Source: a virus
DNA length: 54,586 bases
Virus record (IMG/VR): IMGVR_UViG_3300042519_001736
Coordinates: 1 to 54,586 of that record
Strand: one strand, 5' to 3'
The notes under the pieces were generated by a model. It was not told the origin of the DNA. It did no database searches and saw only the letters and a program-made list of their open reading frames with translations. Shown here in pieces: positions 33,361-42,965 of this stretch. The position numbers and the translations under genes are program-made. The stretch's first letter is position 1, and every line of letters starts with the position of its first letter.

Positions 33361-35686
33361 ACTGGCCTCCTGGTTGGTTGAGCTTGGCTTCCTGCAGTTG
33401 CAACTTCTGACGGTTGAGCTGCAAAGTCTCTTGCTGCTTTTGCTGATCCATGGCCAAGCGCTGTTGGTCAATGTTGATGCGCGCTTGGTCGGCTTGGCCG
33501 CGCTGGGCAATCTCTTTTTCCTTGAGCACGACCAACGGGTCGGGTCCTTCGCCACCTGCGAAAGCCTCTTGCATGTCCCGCACCTCCTTGATTCCAGCTG
33601 CAATGCGCAGGGCAATCATGCCCTCCTTCTGGATGGCAGACACCATGCGATCGGGATCGGTGCCATAGGCCTTGAACAGGTCGGCTTCGACGTCCTCTTC
33701 CGCGCGCAGGCGCACGTGATCCAGGATGTGCTTTTGCAGTTCAATCGCGGCCAAGGGGTTGGCCTGCAAAAGAGGTGACAGGCCCATCATCAGGTGCGCT
33801 GCCATGTGGGCATCATGCTGCTGGCCGGCAAAGGCTTTGAGCTTCATGCCATTGAGCACGTCGCTGTTCTCAGACGCAGGGTCGCGAGGCGTATTGGTGT
33901 TCTGCGGCAACAGCACACCATCAATGTCACGGACGTTCAGCGCTGCATACATGCGGTAGAAGGCCTCGTACATGTTGTGCATGTTCGGGGCGCTCTGTGC
34001 AAGCTGCAGCTGCATCTGTGCAAGCTGGATACGCTGAGCGGAGCTGAAGATGTTGGGGTCAGCCACGGGCTGCACCGACACCATGGTGTCAAAGTCCTTC
34101 TTCTTGATCTTGCGACTGGCCCCAGGCACGTCGTAGGGGTACTCGTCAGGCATGTACTGGCCAAAGCCCTCAAACAGGAGTTTGAACTCCAGCGTCTGCG
34201 CATAGTGCAGGCGCTTGTGGATGCTGGACATGACCATAGAGCCGCGCTCCAGTAGCGCCAAGGTCGTTCCAACCTGCGCGTACTGGTTGCCGTCGCCAAC
34301 TTGCATGTCGGCAGTGCTGGACAGGCGCTTGCCCGAGTCAATCAAGAACCCCATGAGCGTGAACAGCACTTGGCTTGGCTCTTTGTACGGCAATGGCATG
34401 AGCGAAGCAGAAAGTTCCGCGCCACCAGCATCAATGTCACGCCATTCACCCGGTTGGATCGGGTTAGAGTCGTCCGCGATCCGCGCGCCCTTGGCTTTGA
34501 AGCCTGCGGGCAGGTTAGACAGAGTTCCGGCGTCGGTCAACTGGCGCAAAGCGCTCGTAGCGGCCTTGCTGAGACCGCCAATGAGGTGCACAAAGCCCAG
34601 ACCATAGGCTCCTGGGCCTTCGACAAGCACGTAATGCACAAAATAGTTGCGGCGACGGCATTTTTTGTCGTCTTCTTTCCAGTTTCGACGAATTCCGACC
34701 ACTTTAAGCGTGTCCTCGGCCAGTGTGACGACGTATGGGCGCTTGATCCCGGTCACCTCGCCGTCTTCGTCCTTGTCTTCAAAGCCTGGGATGTCCAAAT
34801 CAACCAGTTGCTCGAGCAAAAACACCTCTCCAATGTCGTCGGTAGGCTGGATGCCGGTGATTTTGTCAACCGCCTCTTGAATTTGACTCGCATCAGCAGG
34901 TGTAGAGTAAGTGTCCAAGAAAATATCGAGGTACTCACCGGCCAAGGCGCGCTTTTTGTACTCGTTGGAGTCCATCGCAATGCGGTGCGTGAGCCGTGGG
35001 CATTGGGACACGACACTTGAGCCGTTGTAGGGGATGTAAACGTCGTCTGCCAGGCACAGTTTGGACACCATGCGCTCCAGTTGGTAGTCGTAGTAGACCT
35101 TTTTGAAGGTCGAACCACCGTAACCAGTGTAGAAAAGCTGCTGGTCAAACTCCGGCGTGTACTCCTCCATCACCGTGGTGAGCTGATAGTTCATAAAGTC
35201 CTGCACGCGGCCGGCCTGCTGGAACTTTTCCACCGTCTCCTTGCCCATGATTTGGCTGCGGACAGGTCCGCCGGCAGGCATGAGCTCTTTGAAGGCCTGT
35301 GCCTGGAACTGAATGATGGCCTCGGTCAGCATTGGATGGGTCGCGCCTGACGCGCCACGGAAAGGCTTGGTGCGCTCTTCCATGCGAAAGCCCAGCAGAT
35401 CAAGGCCCTTGGCGTACATCTGCTCCCAGTCGGACCGCGAACCCTTGTCCGCTTGGAACAAAGAGGACACTTCGATGCCGATCGTGGCCAACTCGTCTGA
35501 ATCAATGACCTCGGCCAGGTTGGCGTAGAAGTCCACCTCCTCGGCATCCTTCTCGCCCATCTCAATAGTTGCGCCGCCGTCCTCTTCGATGATGATCTCG
35601 ATGTCCGACTGGGGCGCTGGAATGCCCCCGCCGCCGATGACTACCTCGAGCATGGGCATGCGGTTCAGTGCTTTTTCGATTGCCAT
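33350..35686 (-). CDS. Portal protein
   Basis: 778 residues, starting MAIEKALNRMPMLEVVIGGG. It has an acidic N-terminal arm, then RSDWEQMYAKGLDLLGFRME and TEAIIQFQAQAFKELMPAGG, which are portal wing-type helices. NQYAQVGTTLALLERGSMVM lies near residue 475, where the crown helices begin. The C-terminus is a long Gln-rich coiled coil (DQQKQQETLQLNRQKLQLQE), as in other large podophage portals. It forms the dodecameric DNA channel at the head vertex. Flanked by TerL-side and capsid-side genes in standard order. Confidence 0.92.
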   Translation of the reverse strand: MAIEKALNRMPMLEVVIGGGGIPAPQSDIEIIIEEDGGATIEMGEKDAEEVDFYANLAEVIDSDELATIGIEVSSLFQADKGSRSDWEQMYAKGLDLLGFRMEERTKPFRGASGATHPMLTEAIIQFQAQAFKELMPAGGPVRSQIMGKETVEKFQQAGRVQDFMNYQLTTVMEEYTPEFDQQLFYTGYGGSTFKKVYYDYQLERMVSKLCLADDVYIPYNGSSVVSQCPRLTHRIAMDSNEYKKRALAGEYLDIFLDTYSTPADASQIQEAVDKITGIQPTDDIGEVFLLEQLVDLDIPGFEDKDEDGEVTGIKRPYVVTLAEDTLKVVGIRRNWKEDDKKCRRRNYFVHYVLVEGPGAYGLGFVHLIGGLSKAATSALRQLTDAGTLSNLPAGFKAKGARIADDSNPIQPGEWRDIDAGGAELSASLMPLPYKEPSQVLFTLMGFLIDSGKRLSSTADMQVGDGNQYAQVGTTLALLERGSMVMSSIHKRLHYAQTLEFKLLFEGFGQYMPDEYPYDVPGASRKIKKKDFDTMVSVQPVADPNIFSSAQRIQLAQMQLQLAQSAPNMHNMYEAFYRMYAALNVRDIDGVLLPQNTNTPRDPASENSDVLNGMKLKAFAGQQHDAHMAAHLMMGLSPLLQANPLAAIELQKHILDHVRLRAEEDVEADLFKAYGTDPDRMVSAIQKEGMIALRIAAGIKEVRDMQEAFAGGEGPDPLVVLKEKEIAQRGQADQARINIDQQRLAMDQQKQQETLQLNRQKLQLQEAKLNQPGGQYGG

Positions 35687-35695
35687 GTGTGTTCC

Positions 35696-38600
35696 TTATC
35701 GAGTGCGTGGGGACGCTCCGAGCTCTGTTTTGTAATTCTGCAGCAAGGGGGTCAGGTAGCTGTCCGACTCTTCAATTGCTGCTGGCTTGAGGTGAGTTTG
35801 CAAGAATCTTAAGACGGCGGCATCATATTTCTCAGGTGCGGTGTTGCCCGAAGCACGACCGTTGCCCTTGATTTGTGTCACGACAGGCGTGGTCTCGTCC
35901 AGCATCTTCACCTCGATTGTGTTGACAGGTCTATTACGGTTGTCACGTAGAGTATATACCTGCCATTTGCCGGTGCCAAAGCCGTCCATTTTATCTTTAG
36001 AGTAACCTACGCCACCCAGCTCATAGCCGCCCACGGAGTGGCCGACATACGCGCCTTCCGGCACTGTTGCTTCGCGCTTTTCAATGCGTTTCCAGGCAAA
36101 GCCGTCCAGGCCCGAGCCCTCGCCAAACTGCAGCAGGGGCTTGCTCACGCCATCAGAAAACACGTTTTCCGCCACGGGCTTGCCAGCTTTAATCCTGCTG
36201 ACCATGGTCTCAAGCTTGAACTTGTTTTCGCCCAGCTTCAGGCCGCCGCGTACCGCGTCTTCAAAACGGATGTTGGCAAGCTCTCGCGCGGGCAGGCTGG
36301 CGAGATACTCATTGATGTTTTCTGGCTTAAACAACACGCCAAGTGTCTTGCCCATGTAGCCAATGTCGTAAACAGGCTCGCCCTTTTCAATGGCGGTAAG
36401 CACGTTTTGGGGCAGCAGATTTGGGCCCACTTCGGACTGGTCCAAGCCTTGCAGGCCTGAGCGGCCCTTGCCAAACTGGTCATTGGCCCACGCAAGCTGT
36501 TGCTCGGGTGTCATCTTCTTGTAGGCAGATGCCTCTTCAAACGCCTGATACAAATCCTTTGCCGAACGCGCGCTGTTCTCGCTCACAATGCGGTCCGGGT
36601 CCTTAACTCCACGGGTCGTAATCCCTATTTCGGTGTTAATCAGCTCTGGTCGCATGCCCTGGGCCATCATCTTGTCCGCTTCTATCTCTGCCGCTGCACG
36701 GCCCATGGCCCGGCCTTCCGAGCTGATGGAGCTGTAGGCGGTCTCAGCAGCGGCAGGGTTGGTGGTGATCAGGTTGCCCCGGAGGCCCGTAGCCTCGTCA
36801 TAGCGCCGCGAGACGTCTTCGTATGATTCCGGATATTCTGGAAAGAAGCGCGATTCAGCGGGCCCTGGGCCAACAAAATCCGCAGCTGGGCGTGCCCCTT
36901 CTTTGGTCCTTGTCTTGCCTACGGCCAAGGAATCTATAAGGCTCCTCGGAAAGCCTGTTCTCAGGTCTGACAACGCCGTTCCCTTGAGCTTCTTTGTTTT
37001 GATGCCTTCCAAAATCGGGTCGTCTGGCGTGCCGTACTGCCGTTCAAAGTAGTTGCGCGCCTTTTTGTTCCAAAAATCTTCGATGAGGCCGCGTTTCTCA
37101 TCGTTTCTTTCTGTGACGTATTTGGCCTCAGTTATGCCGCCTTGCAACAATTGATCTACTTCGCTGACGTTTTTGTTCAAGCCCACAGTGCCCGTGAGCA
37201 TGGTGCTGCCGGTGGGGCGCACCGCATACGACGCGCCAGGGACAGAAATCTGGCGGTTGTACTCCAAGAAATCCTTGCCCACGTCAGCAGCCTTGTCGCC
37301 CACGGCCTTGGCTGCCTTCATGCCTGCGCGCACAGGCGCTGCAGGGTTCACGGCGCTTGAGCCGATCTCAGCGATGTTGAACAAGGCCCGCGCGGCTGTG
37401 CCTTCCTTGGGCGGCTCTTGGCGGATGCCGGCCTTGGTGGCACGGCGCTTCAAATCCTCCGAGCCCAGCATGGGCGCTTCCACGTTGTAGCCAAACGGAC
37501 GCATGGCCATGGTGGCCAAGTCCACCGGTGCACCCAAGAGGTTGTACGGTGTTTCAGAGATGCCCTGCAATGCAGCAGCTTCCAGGTCCCCTGCCTTGGT
37601 CGAGCTCTTGCGACCTTTGCCAGACTTGGGCGTGACAAAAGCAGGCCTGCTTGCGGCGTCAAGCTCTGCTTGCGAGACCTCTCCCTCTTCAGGGCTGCCC
37701 TCGGCGCGGTACTCGGGACGCTGGGCCGGGCCCTTTTCGGCCTTGGCCTTGCGCGCGTCCAGCTGCTCACGGCTCATGATGTAGGGTTTGTCCTTGGTTT
37801 GCTTGGTCTGAGCCTGCAGCGCCATGGCCTGCACCAGCTTTTCCAACTCAGCCTGGCTCGTGGACCGCGCTGCAAGTTCCGCACCGATGCGGTTGTTGTG
37901 AACATCGTAGGGCAGGTCGTCACGCGGCTTGCCAATGCCCAGTGCCGAAAAGAAGGTTTGCGGGTTGCTGGTGTACTCGTGGGCCTTGCCCAGCAACTCT
38001 GCCGCCTTGGGACCATACTTGCGCGCCACACTGCCAGCGGCCAACATATGCCGGGCCGCGTCCCGCTGATCGTCTTGGCCAAGCTGGTCAGGGAACATGC
38101 GGGCCGACGCCTTGGTGGCATAGTCACTCACGCCGAAGATGCTGGGCTCAGCCACTTCGGCCTCAGGCTTTTTTACTTCACCACCTTTAGCAAAAGTCTT
38201 CTTACCCAGAGTGTTCCTGGTCAGGGTTGGTGCCTCCAATGTGGGCGCTCCAAGGGTATTGGCCCGTAGGCCAAGGGCCTTGTTCTTGGCAATTTTGATC
38301 TTGCGCTGATACTGCTCGACAAACGCCTCCATCTGCGCCCGGGCTGAGTCCGTGTTTTTAGACTCACCAGGCGAGGATGTCGTGTCAAGCTTCAGCTGTT
38401 TGATTTCCGCCAAAGGAGCCAGCTTGAGGTTCATCTCCTTGGAAGACTCCGAACCGCCCGCGCCCCGCGAAGGGCGCTTTATGTTCTGGCGCACAGGGGA
38501 CAGCTTCTTGGTCACGCTAGTCACATCGGTCAAATACTTTTGAGCCGTGCCCAACGGGTCGATGTCAATTGAATCAGCCTTTTCCTTCTCTTGCTCTTGC

Positions 38601-41176
38601 TGCAGGTAGTCGCTGATATAAGTGCCGTTGCTCACGGCCTCTCCACCTTCTTTAAAGAACGCCGGCATTGTTGGGGCCGCAATGACATTGCCAAAACGGT
38701 CCGTTGTAGTGCCCAAGGTGCCTGACAGAGGCGCTCCTCCCCCTGAAGCTTGAGCGGACAGTTGGCCCTGTCTCACCGCGTCTGCTGCGGGGACCACTGC
38801 GGAAGCAACTGCGTTACCCATGCGATCCCGCGTGGTGCCGAATGTGTCTGACAGCTTCTTGTAGCTACCCAAAGTGTGGGGGTCCAGACTGTTATTGCCC
38901 ATTGAGCGCGCGGGTAAAGCGGGTGCAGACGGTGTGCCAGACTGGGCCGGCACCATTGGGCGCTCATAACTGTTCGCAGGAGCAGCCAGAGGGCCGACTG
39001 CGGTGCGCTTGAGCACCTCGTCTTCAAACGCGTTCAGGCCAGGGGCCCTCAAGCCGGCACCAGGGAGAGTGGGAACGCCGTAGTCAGGTGTGCCAGGGCC
39101 CCCAGGTGTGCCACCTGTTCCGGGCCTTGGCCGCATGGTTATCGGGTCAAATTCCCTTGGACCTGTAGCAGAACTCACTGCAATTCCGGTAGGGGGGATT
39201 GCCGGAGGTGTCACAGGTGGGGGTGCCACAGGTGGGGGTGCCACAGGTGGGGGTGCCACTGGCGGAGGTGCCACAGGTGGAGGTGCCACAGGTGGGGCTA
39301 CCACTGGCGGAGCTACCACTGGCGGAGCTACCACTGGCGGAGCTACCACTGGCGGAGCTACGGGAGGATTGGCAGCGGCGGCGGCACGTTTTCGGGCTTC
39401 TTCAGCCGCTGTTGTGTATTCTGGAACGCCACCAAACTCGGGGAATGCCGCAGCCAATTGCTCCGGGCTGTACTTGAGAAGCGCTTTATCCAGCTCTTCC
39501 TGCGTTTGCGGTCCCGATTTAATCAACGCACGAAGAGCCGCCGCCTGTTCCGCCGCAGTGGGAGGTGCCACTGGAGGCGCTTCGGGTGGGTCAATATTGG
39601 CGTTGACCTGTCCGGGTGCGGTAGCCATAGGCGGACCATTGACCTGTCCAGGTGCGGTAGCCATAGGCGGACCATTGACCTGTCCAGGCGCGGTTCCCAT
39701 GGAAGGACCATTGACTTGGCCGGGGGCAGTCCCCGCTTGATCAAATCCGTTTAAATCATCTCGAGCAGATGCCCCAATGCCGGGTGAGGAAAAACCCGGG
39801 TCGCCTAGTTGAGGGAAACCAGGAAGCGCTTCCAAGTCGTCTCTAGCTGAGCCTGAACCGCCCGGTGAAGAAAAACCCGGGTTTCCCGATGATGTGGGAC
39901 CAGGGGACCCCGCAGGGTCAGGCCTGTTCATCCAGTCGTCAACAAAGTTAGAGGGGGAACCAGCACCAGCACCAGCACCAGGGCTGCCGGGTATCGCTTC
40001 CAAGTCGTTTCTGGCCGAGCCTGAACCGCCGCCAAATCCCGCAATGGTGTCTTGAATGTGTTTGTTAAGGTCTTCAATGTATTTGTTGACGTTAGGCGGG
40101 GTTGTGTACAAGTGTGTAGCGGGCATTCCGCCACCCATGCCTACGTCGTTGGTCAAGGTGGGAATATTGCCGCCAGAGCCGTAGCCGCCAGAGCCACTAC
40201 CGGCGAGGCTACCACCACCACCACCACCGGCGGGGCTACCACCACCATCACCGGTGGGAGTTCCGCCGCCAGGGGCTTCACTGCCAGCACCACCACCGGC
40301 GGGAGTTCCGCCGGCCGGAACCCCACCAAAACTGCCAGAGTCCGCGCTGCCCGCACCGGGGCTACTAGGAATGCCGGAACCCACATCGCCAGCCCCTGGG
40401 CCGCTGGCGCTGCCAGAGCCTGCGCCGCCAAAACTGCCAGAGTCCGCGCTTCCCGGGCCCGCGCTACTGGCGCTGTTAGAGTTCACGTTGGAAAGGTTGT
40501 TCGTGACCCTTGACACGTTAACTGTTGGACGGGCAGGTGCTGGCAAATTTGCCAGCATCTGATTAAACCTGGACAAGGGTGCCGGCTGGTTTGATGCAGG
40601 GCGGAACACAGGTGCCGCAGGCGTTGCGCGTGCCGCCGGACTGTACAAAGGAGGCGGAGCTTTGTACGTATTTCTGTTCGTCGCAGGCGTAAATTGAGGC
40701 CCCGCACGGGTTGGCAGCGGGACCGTCGACCGACTCGCCGTCGGACCGTATAAAGGGCGCGGAGCTTTGTACGTATTTTTGTTCGTCGCAGGACTAAACT
40801 TAATGGCAGGCGGAAGGGGGTCCCGAAACCCAATAGCAGGAGCAGATGCCCTCGGACCACCAAAAGGCGAAGACCCAGTCGTTGTCCCACGCATTGTAGG
40901 AGCAGATGCCCTCGGACCACCAAAAGGTGAAGACCCAGTCGTTGTCCCACGCATTGTAGGAGTAGCTCGCGCTGCCTTAGCGGCAGCTTCCGCTCTTGCC
41001 CTCGCAGCCTTGGCGTCAGCCTCGGCCCTTACTCGCGCTGCCGTGGCCGCCGACTGCGCGGCTCGCTCGGCCTGAATACGGGCCACTCCAGCATTGTTTT
41101 TTGCCATGTTGTCCCGGGTTGCTTGAGAAATCCCCGGGGCGTTCATTTCGGCTGCTGTCCAGATTTTTTGGGCCAT
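35696..41176 (-). CDS. Giant 1,826-residue ejection/virion protein with DUF6973-like module
   Basis: The N-terminus has an Ala/Arg/Glu helix (residues 30-75), then a 60-bp tandem repeat (residues about 73-112), Pro-rich and Gly/Ser-rich linkers to about residue 720 with 36-bp and 15-bp repeats, and a charged helical region. Near residues 1033-1100, DQRDAARHMLAAGS ... LGKAHE ... DVHNNRIGAELA has the spacing of DUF6973-like modules (R-H, H-E, N-N-x-x-G) seen in phage and toxin-type proteins. The C-terminal 600 residues are well folded (QVYTLRDNRNRPVNTIEVKM). It is probably packaged and ejected into the host. A different role such as a hydrolase or effector is possible. It lies between portal and large terminase. 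Confidence 0.7.
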   Translation of the reverse strand: MAQKIWTAAEMNAPGISQATRDNMAKNNAGVARIQAERAAQSAATAARVRAEADAKAARARAEAAAKAARATPTMRGTTTGSSPFGGPRASAPTMRGTTTGSSPFGGPRASAPAIGFRDPLPPAIKFSPATNKNTYKAPRPLYGPTASRSTVPLPTRAGPQFTPATNRNTYKAPPPLYSPAARATPAAPVFRPASNQPAPLSRFNQMLANLPAPARPTVNVSRVTNNLSNVNSNSASSAGPGSADSGSFGGAGSGSASGPGAGDVGSGIPSSPGAGSADSGSFGGVPAGGTPAGGGAGSEAPGGGTPTGDGGGSPAGGGGGGSLAGSGSGGYGSGGNIPTLTNDVGMGGGMPATHLYTTPPNVNKYIEDLNKHIQDTIAGFGGGSGSARNDLEAIPGSPGAGAGAGSPSNFVDDWMNRPDPAGSPGPTSSGNPGFSSPGGSGSARDDLEALPGFPQLGDPGFSSPGIGASARDDLNGFDQAGTAPGQVNGPSMGTAPGQVNGPPMATAPGQVNGPPMATAPGQVNANIDPPEAPPVAPPTAAEQAAALRALIKSGPQTQEELDKALLKYSPEQLAAAFPEFGGVPEYTTAAEEARKRAAAAANPPVAPPVVAPPVVAPPVVAPPVVAPPVAPPPVAPPPVAPPPVAPPPVAPPPVTPPAIPPTGIAVSSATGPREFDPITMRPRPGTGGTPGGPGTPDYGVPTLPGAGLRAPGLNAFEDEVLKRTAVGPLAAPANSYERPMVPAQSGTPSAPALPARSMGNNSLDPHTLGSYKKLSDTFGTTRDRMGNAVASAVVPAADAVRQGQLSAQASGGGAPLSGTLGTTTDRFGNVIAAPTMPAFFKEGGEAVSNGTYISDYLQQEQEKEKADSIDIDPLGTAQKYLTDVTSVTKKLSPVRQNIKRPSRGAGGSESSKEMNLKLAPLAEIKQLKLDTTSSPGESKNTDSARAQMEAFVEQYQRKIKIAKNKALGLRANTLGAPTLEAPTLTRNTLGKKTFAKGGEVKKPEAEVAEPSIFGVSDYATKASARMFPDQLGQDDQRDAARHMLAAGSVARKYGPKAAELLGKAHEYTSNPQTFFSALGIGKPRDDLPYDVHNNRIGAELAARSTSQAELEKLVQAMALQAQTKQTKDKPYIMSREQLDARKAKAEKGPAQRPEYRAEGSPEEGEVSQAELDAASRPAFVTPKSGKGRKSSTKAGDLEAAALQGISETPYNLLGAPVDLATMAMRPFGYNVEAPMLGSEDLKRRATKAGIRQEPPKEGTAARALFNIAEIGSSAVNPAAPVRAGMKAAKAVGDKAADVGKDFLEYNRQISVPGASYAVRPTGSTMLTGTVGLNKNVSEVDQLLQGGITEAKYVTERNDEKRGLIEDFWNKKARNYFERQYGTPDDPILEGIKTKKLKGTALSDLRTGFPRSLIDSLAVGKTRTKEGARPAADFVGPGPAESRFFPEYPESYEDVSRRYDEATGLRGNLITTNPAAAETAYSSISSEGRAMGRAAAEIEADKMMAQGMRPELINTEIGITTRGVKDPDRIVSENSARSAKDLYQAFEEASAYKKMTPEQQLAWANDQFGKGRSGLQGLDQSEVGPNLLPQNVLTAIEKGEPVYDIGYMGKTLGVLFKPENINEYLASLPARELANIRFEDAVRGGLKLGENKFKLETMVSRIKAGKPVAENVFSDGVSKPLLQFGEGSGLDGFAWKRIEKREATVPEGAYVGHSVGGYELGGVGYSKDKMDGFGTGKWQVYTLRDNRNRPVNTIEVKMLDETTPVVTQIKGNGRASGNTAPEKYDAAVLRFLQTHLKPAAIEESDSYLTPLLQNYKTELGASPRTR
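39204..39370 (-). repeat. 15-bp coding minisatellite (Val-Ala-Pro-Pro-Val)
   Basis: About eleven tandem 15-bp units (variants of GGCGGAGCTACCACT on the plus strand) inside the giant gene. They encode repeated VAPPV / APPPV pentapeptides. Multiples of three keep the frame. Unit variants are arranged in runs, as expected from slippage. Confidence 0.85.
39605..39725 (-). repeat. 36-bp coding tandem repeat in the giant gene
   Basis: Units begin at 39605, 39641, 39677 and a partial one at 39713. Each encodes a 12-residue TAPGQVNGPPMA-type unit. The first two are nearly identical, the later ones diverge. In frame. Confidence 0.8.
40841..40960 (-). repeat. 60-bp tandem duplication in the giant gene
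   Basis: Two adjacent 60-bp copies differing at one base (GGCGA versus GGTGA), encoding two copies of a 20-residue TMRGTTTGSSPFGGP-containing unit. Near identity implies recent duplication. Confidence 0.9.
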
Positions 41177-41213
41177 ACCGGTTCCTGCCTGTAAGTTGCC
41201 TACATTTTACCTG

Positions 41214-42671
41214 TCAATAGTACTCCGGCACAAGCTCGCCCGCCTCGCCCTCCTCATTGTCGTCAGTGGCCAAGCTGATGAAGTTTCCACGCCGAAACCT
41301 GTCCATGGCCATGGTCGTGCTGTCCACCATGTCGTCGTTGTCGCCGTTCGGAAACGCCGCGCACTCTTCAACAAGGAGCTCCGCCCAATCCGTGTCCGGA
41401 GCCCACACCATCCCAGCCTCGAACACCGGTGCAATGGCATTGGCCCGCGCTACCTTGTCCGTGCCCGACCTGCGCCCGCCCGGCGAATACATCGTCACAG
41501 GGATGTTCATCTTGCGCAGCTCCTGCTGCAGCGGCGTTCCCGTGGCCTTCGCCTCAATCAACACGTTGTCCGGCTGCCAGTGGTCATACTGCTCCTTCGC
41601 AATCCGCTTGAGCTCTGGGAAGTCCCACCTCCCGCGCTTGACATCCAACAAGATAATGGACGCCCCCGAGTCCTCATTTTGGTAGAACACGCCCCACGTC
41701 GTGATGACAGAAAAGTCAGCCGTCTCCTTCTTGGAATACGCCGTGTCCATGGACTGAATGATGTAGTTCACCACAGGCGGATCGTCGTGCGGCCACACGC
41801 GCCACCACTCCCGTTTCAAGATCGCACCCTCGTCGTTCGTGGGCTGCTGCTGGTACATCGCGTTCCACTTTTGCACCGACAAAGTGGCCTTCACGCCCTC
41901 CAGTTCCTCGATCTTCCAAAAGCCTGGCCAAAGTGGCTTGCCACTGGGCATGATGGCCGGGAACTCGATCACCTCCCACTGGTCCGCGTTCCGCGATTTT
42001 TGCGCCTTTAGTAAGCGCGCTGTCAGGTCCTTGGTTCCCCAGCGGGTCATCACGATCACGATCGCACCGCCTGGCTGGAGTCGCGTGCGTGGGCCAGAGA
42101 TGTACCACTCCCAGGCATTGTCCAAAGCAAGCTCACTCATCGCGTCCTGCTCCGAATGCGGGTCGTCAATGATCAAGACGTCCGCACCACGGCCCGTCAT
42201 CGCGCCACCCACACCCACAGCAAAATATTCCCCACCCTTGTTTGTGTCCCACCGGCCAGCAGCTTTGCTGTCCTGCTTCAACGTCACCTCAGGAAACACC
42301 TCCTTGTACGTGTCCATGTCCATCAGGTCACGCACCTTCCTGCCAAAGCGCACGGCGAGCTCGCTGTTGTGCGTCGCTTCAATGGCCTTGGTTCGCGGAT
42401 CACGGCCCATGAGGTACGCCGGAAGGAGATAGGAGGCGAATTCAGACTTCGTGTGCCGAGGCGGCATGTTGATGATCAGGCGCTTGAGCGTGCCGTTGGC
42501 AATGCGGTCAAAGGCCTTGGACATGACCGCGTGGTGCTCACCAAGGATCGCGTTTGGCCACACGTAGCGCACGAAATCGAGGAAGCTGGTCTTGGCTTTT
42601 TCTTGCGAATCAAGCTGCGCGAGCCGGTACTCAAGGCGCAGTCGGTCCGCTTCAATTTCTTCAGGGATCAT
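41214..42671 (-). CDS. terL: Terminase large subunit
   Basis: 485 residues. The start at 42671 (MIPEEIEADRLRLEYRLAQL) is preferred; the open frame continues to 42851 but enters the parS/repeat region. The ATPase domain has the Walker A-type loop NMPPRHTKSEF at about 63-73 and Walker B VLIIDDPHSE near 163. The RNase H-like nuclease shows SMDTAYSKKETADFS near 305, NVLIEAKATG near 367 and DDMVDSTTMA near 445, giving the acidic residues that cut concatemers. It packages DNA through the portal. Unusually, the small subunit is about 5.4 kb away. Confidence 0.95.
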   Translation of the reverse strand: MIPEEIEADRLRLEYRLAQLDSQEKAKTSFLDFVRYVWPNAILGEHHAVMSKAFDRIANGTLKRLIINMPPRHTKSEFASYLLPAYLMGRDPRTKAIEATHNSELAVRFGRKVRDLMDMDTYKEVFPEVTLKQDSKAAGRWDTNKGGEYFAVGVGGAMTGRGADVLIIDDPHSEQDAMSELALDNAWEWYISGPRTRLQPGGAIVIVMTRWGTKDLTARLLKAQKSRNADQWEVIEFPAIMPSGKPLWPGFWKIEELEGVKATLSVQKWNAMYQQQPTNDEGAILKREWWRVWPHDDPPVVNYIIQSMDTAYSKKETADFSVITTWGVFYQNEDSGASIILLDVKRGRWDFPELKRIAKEQYDHWQPDNVLIEAKATGTPLQQELRKMNIPVTMYSPGGRRSGTDKVARANAIAPVFEAGMVWAPDTDWAELLVEECAAFPNGDNDDMVDSTTMAMDRFRRGNFISLATDDNEEGEAGELVPEYY

Positions 42672-42759
42672 GGGGTCCGTTTCGTTTTGGAATTGCAAAA
42701 ATTTTGACACACATTTCGGTTTCTGACAAAGGGGGCCCTTTTTGCCTGGGGCCCAAAAC

Positions 42760-42775
42760 TGTTTCACGTGAAACC
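42760..42775. promoter_or_regulatory. parS: Near-perfect bacterial parS (ParB-binding) site
   Basis: TGTTTCACGTGAAACC contains a 14-bp perfect palindrome (GTTTCACGTGAAAC, 42761-42774) and matches the universal chromosomal parS consensus TGTTTCACGTGAAACA at 15 of 16 bases. ParB-family CTPases load on this sequence and spread along neighbouring DNA. Other CACGTG cores I noticed in the window do not extend to this 14-mer. No ParA or ParB gene is visible here, so host ParB would be the partner. It sits upstream of TerL. Confidence 0.8.
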
Positions 42776-42923
42776 TACCGTGTAAAACAGGGCTAAAGCC
42801 CGCGCAGCCCGCGACCCGGCCCGTTTTTCGGGCCCCGGGGTGGGTGGGCACTCACTTACGCTGCAGGGCGCGCGGACCGTGGGCCAGGGCACCAGGTCGG
42901 CGGCCACCGGCCACCAGGCGCCA

Positions 42924-42965
42924 GGCTCGCGGATCACGCACCAGGGCTCGCGGATCACGCACCAG
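42924..42965. repeat. 21-bp perfect tandem repeat
   Basis: Two perfect adjacent 21-bp copies (42924-42944 and 42945-42965) beginning GGCTCGCGGATCACG. The period is two DNA turns, so both copies present the same face. Imperfect GGCCACCTGGGC copies follow at about 42994-43045. Confidence 0.85.

Noticed and set aside
41196-42011. 271-residue rightward open frame over TerL
   Set aside because: Antisense shadow of the large terminase; Arg/His/Leu-rich without domain signals.
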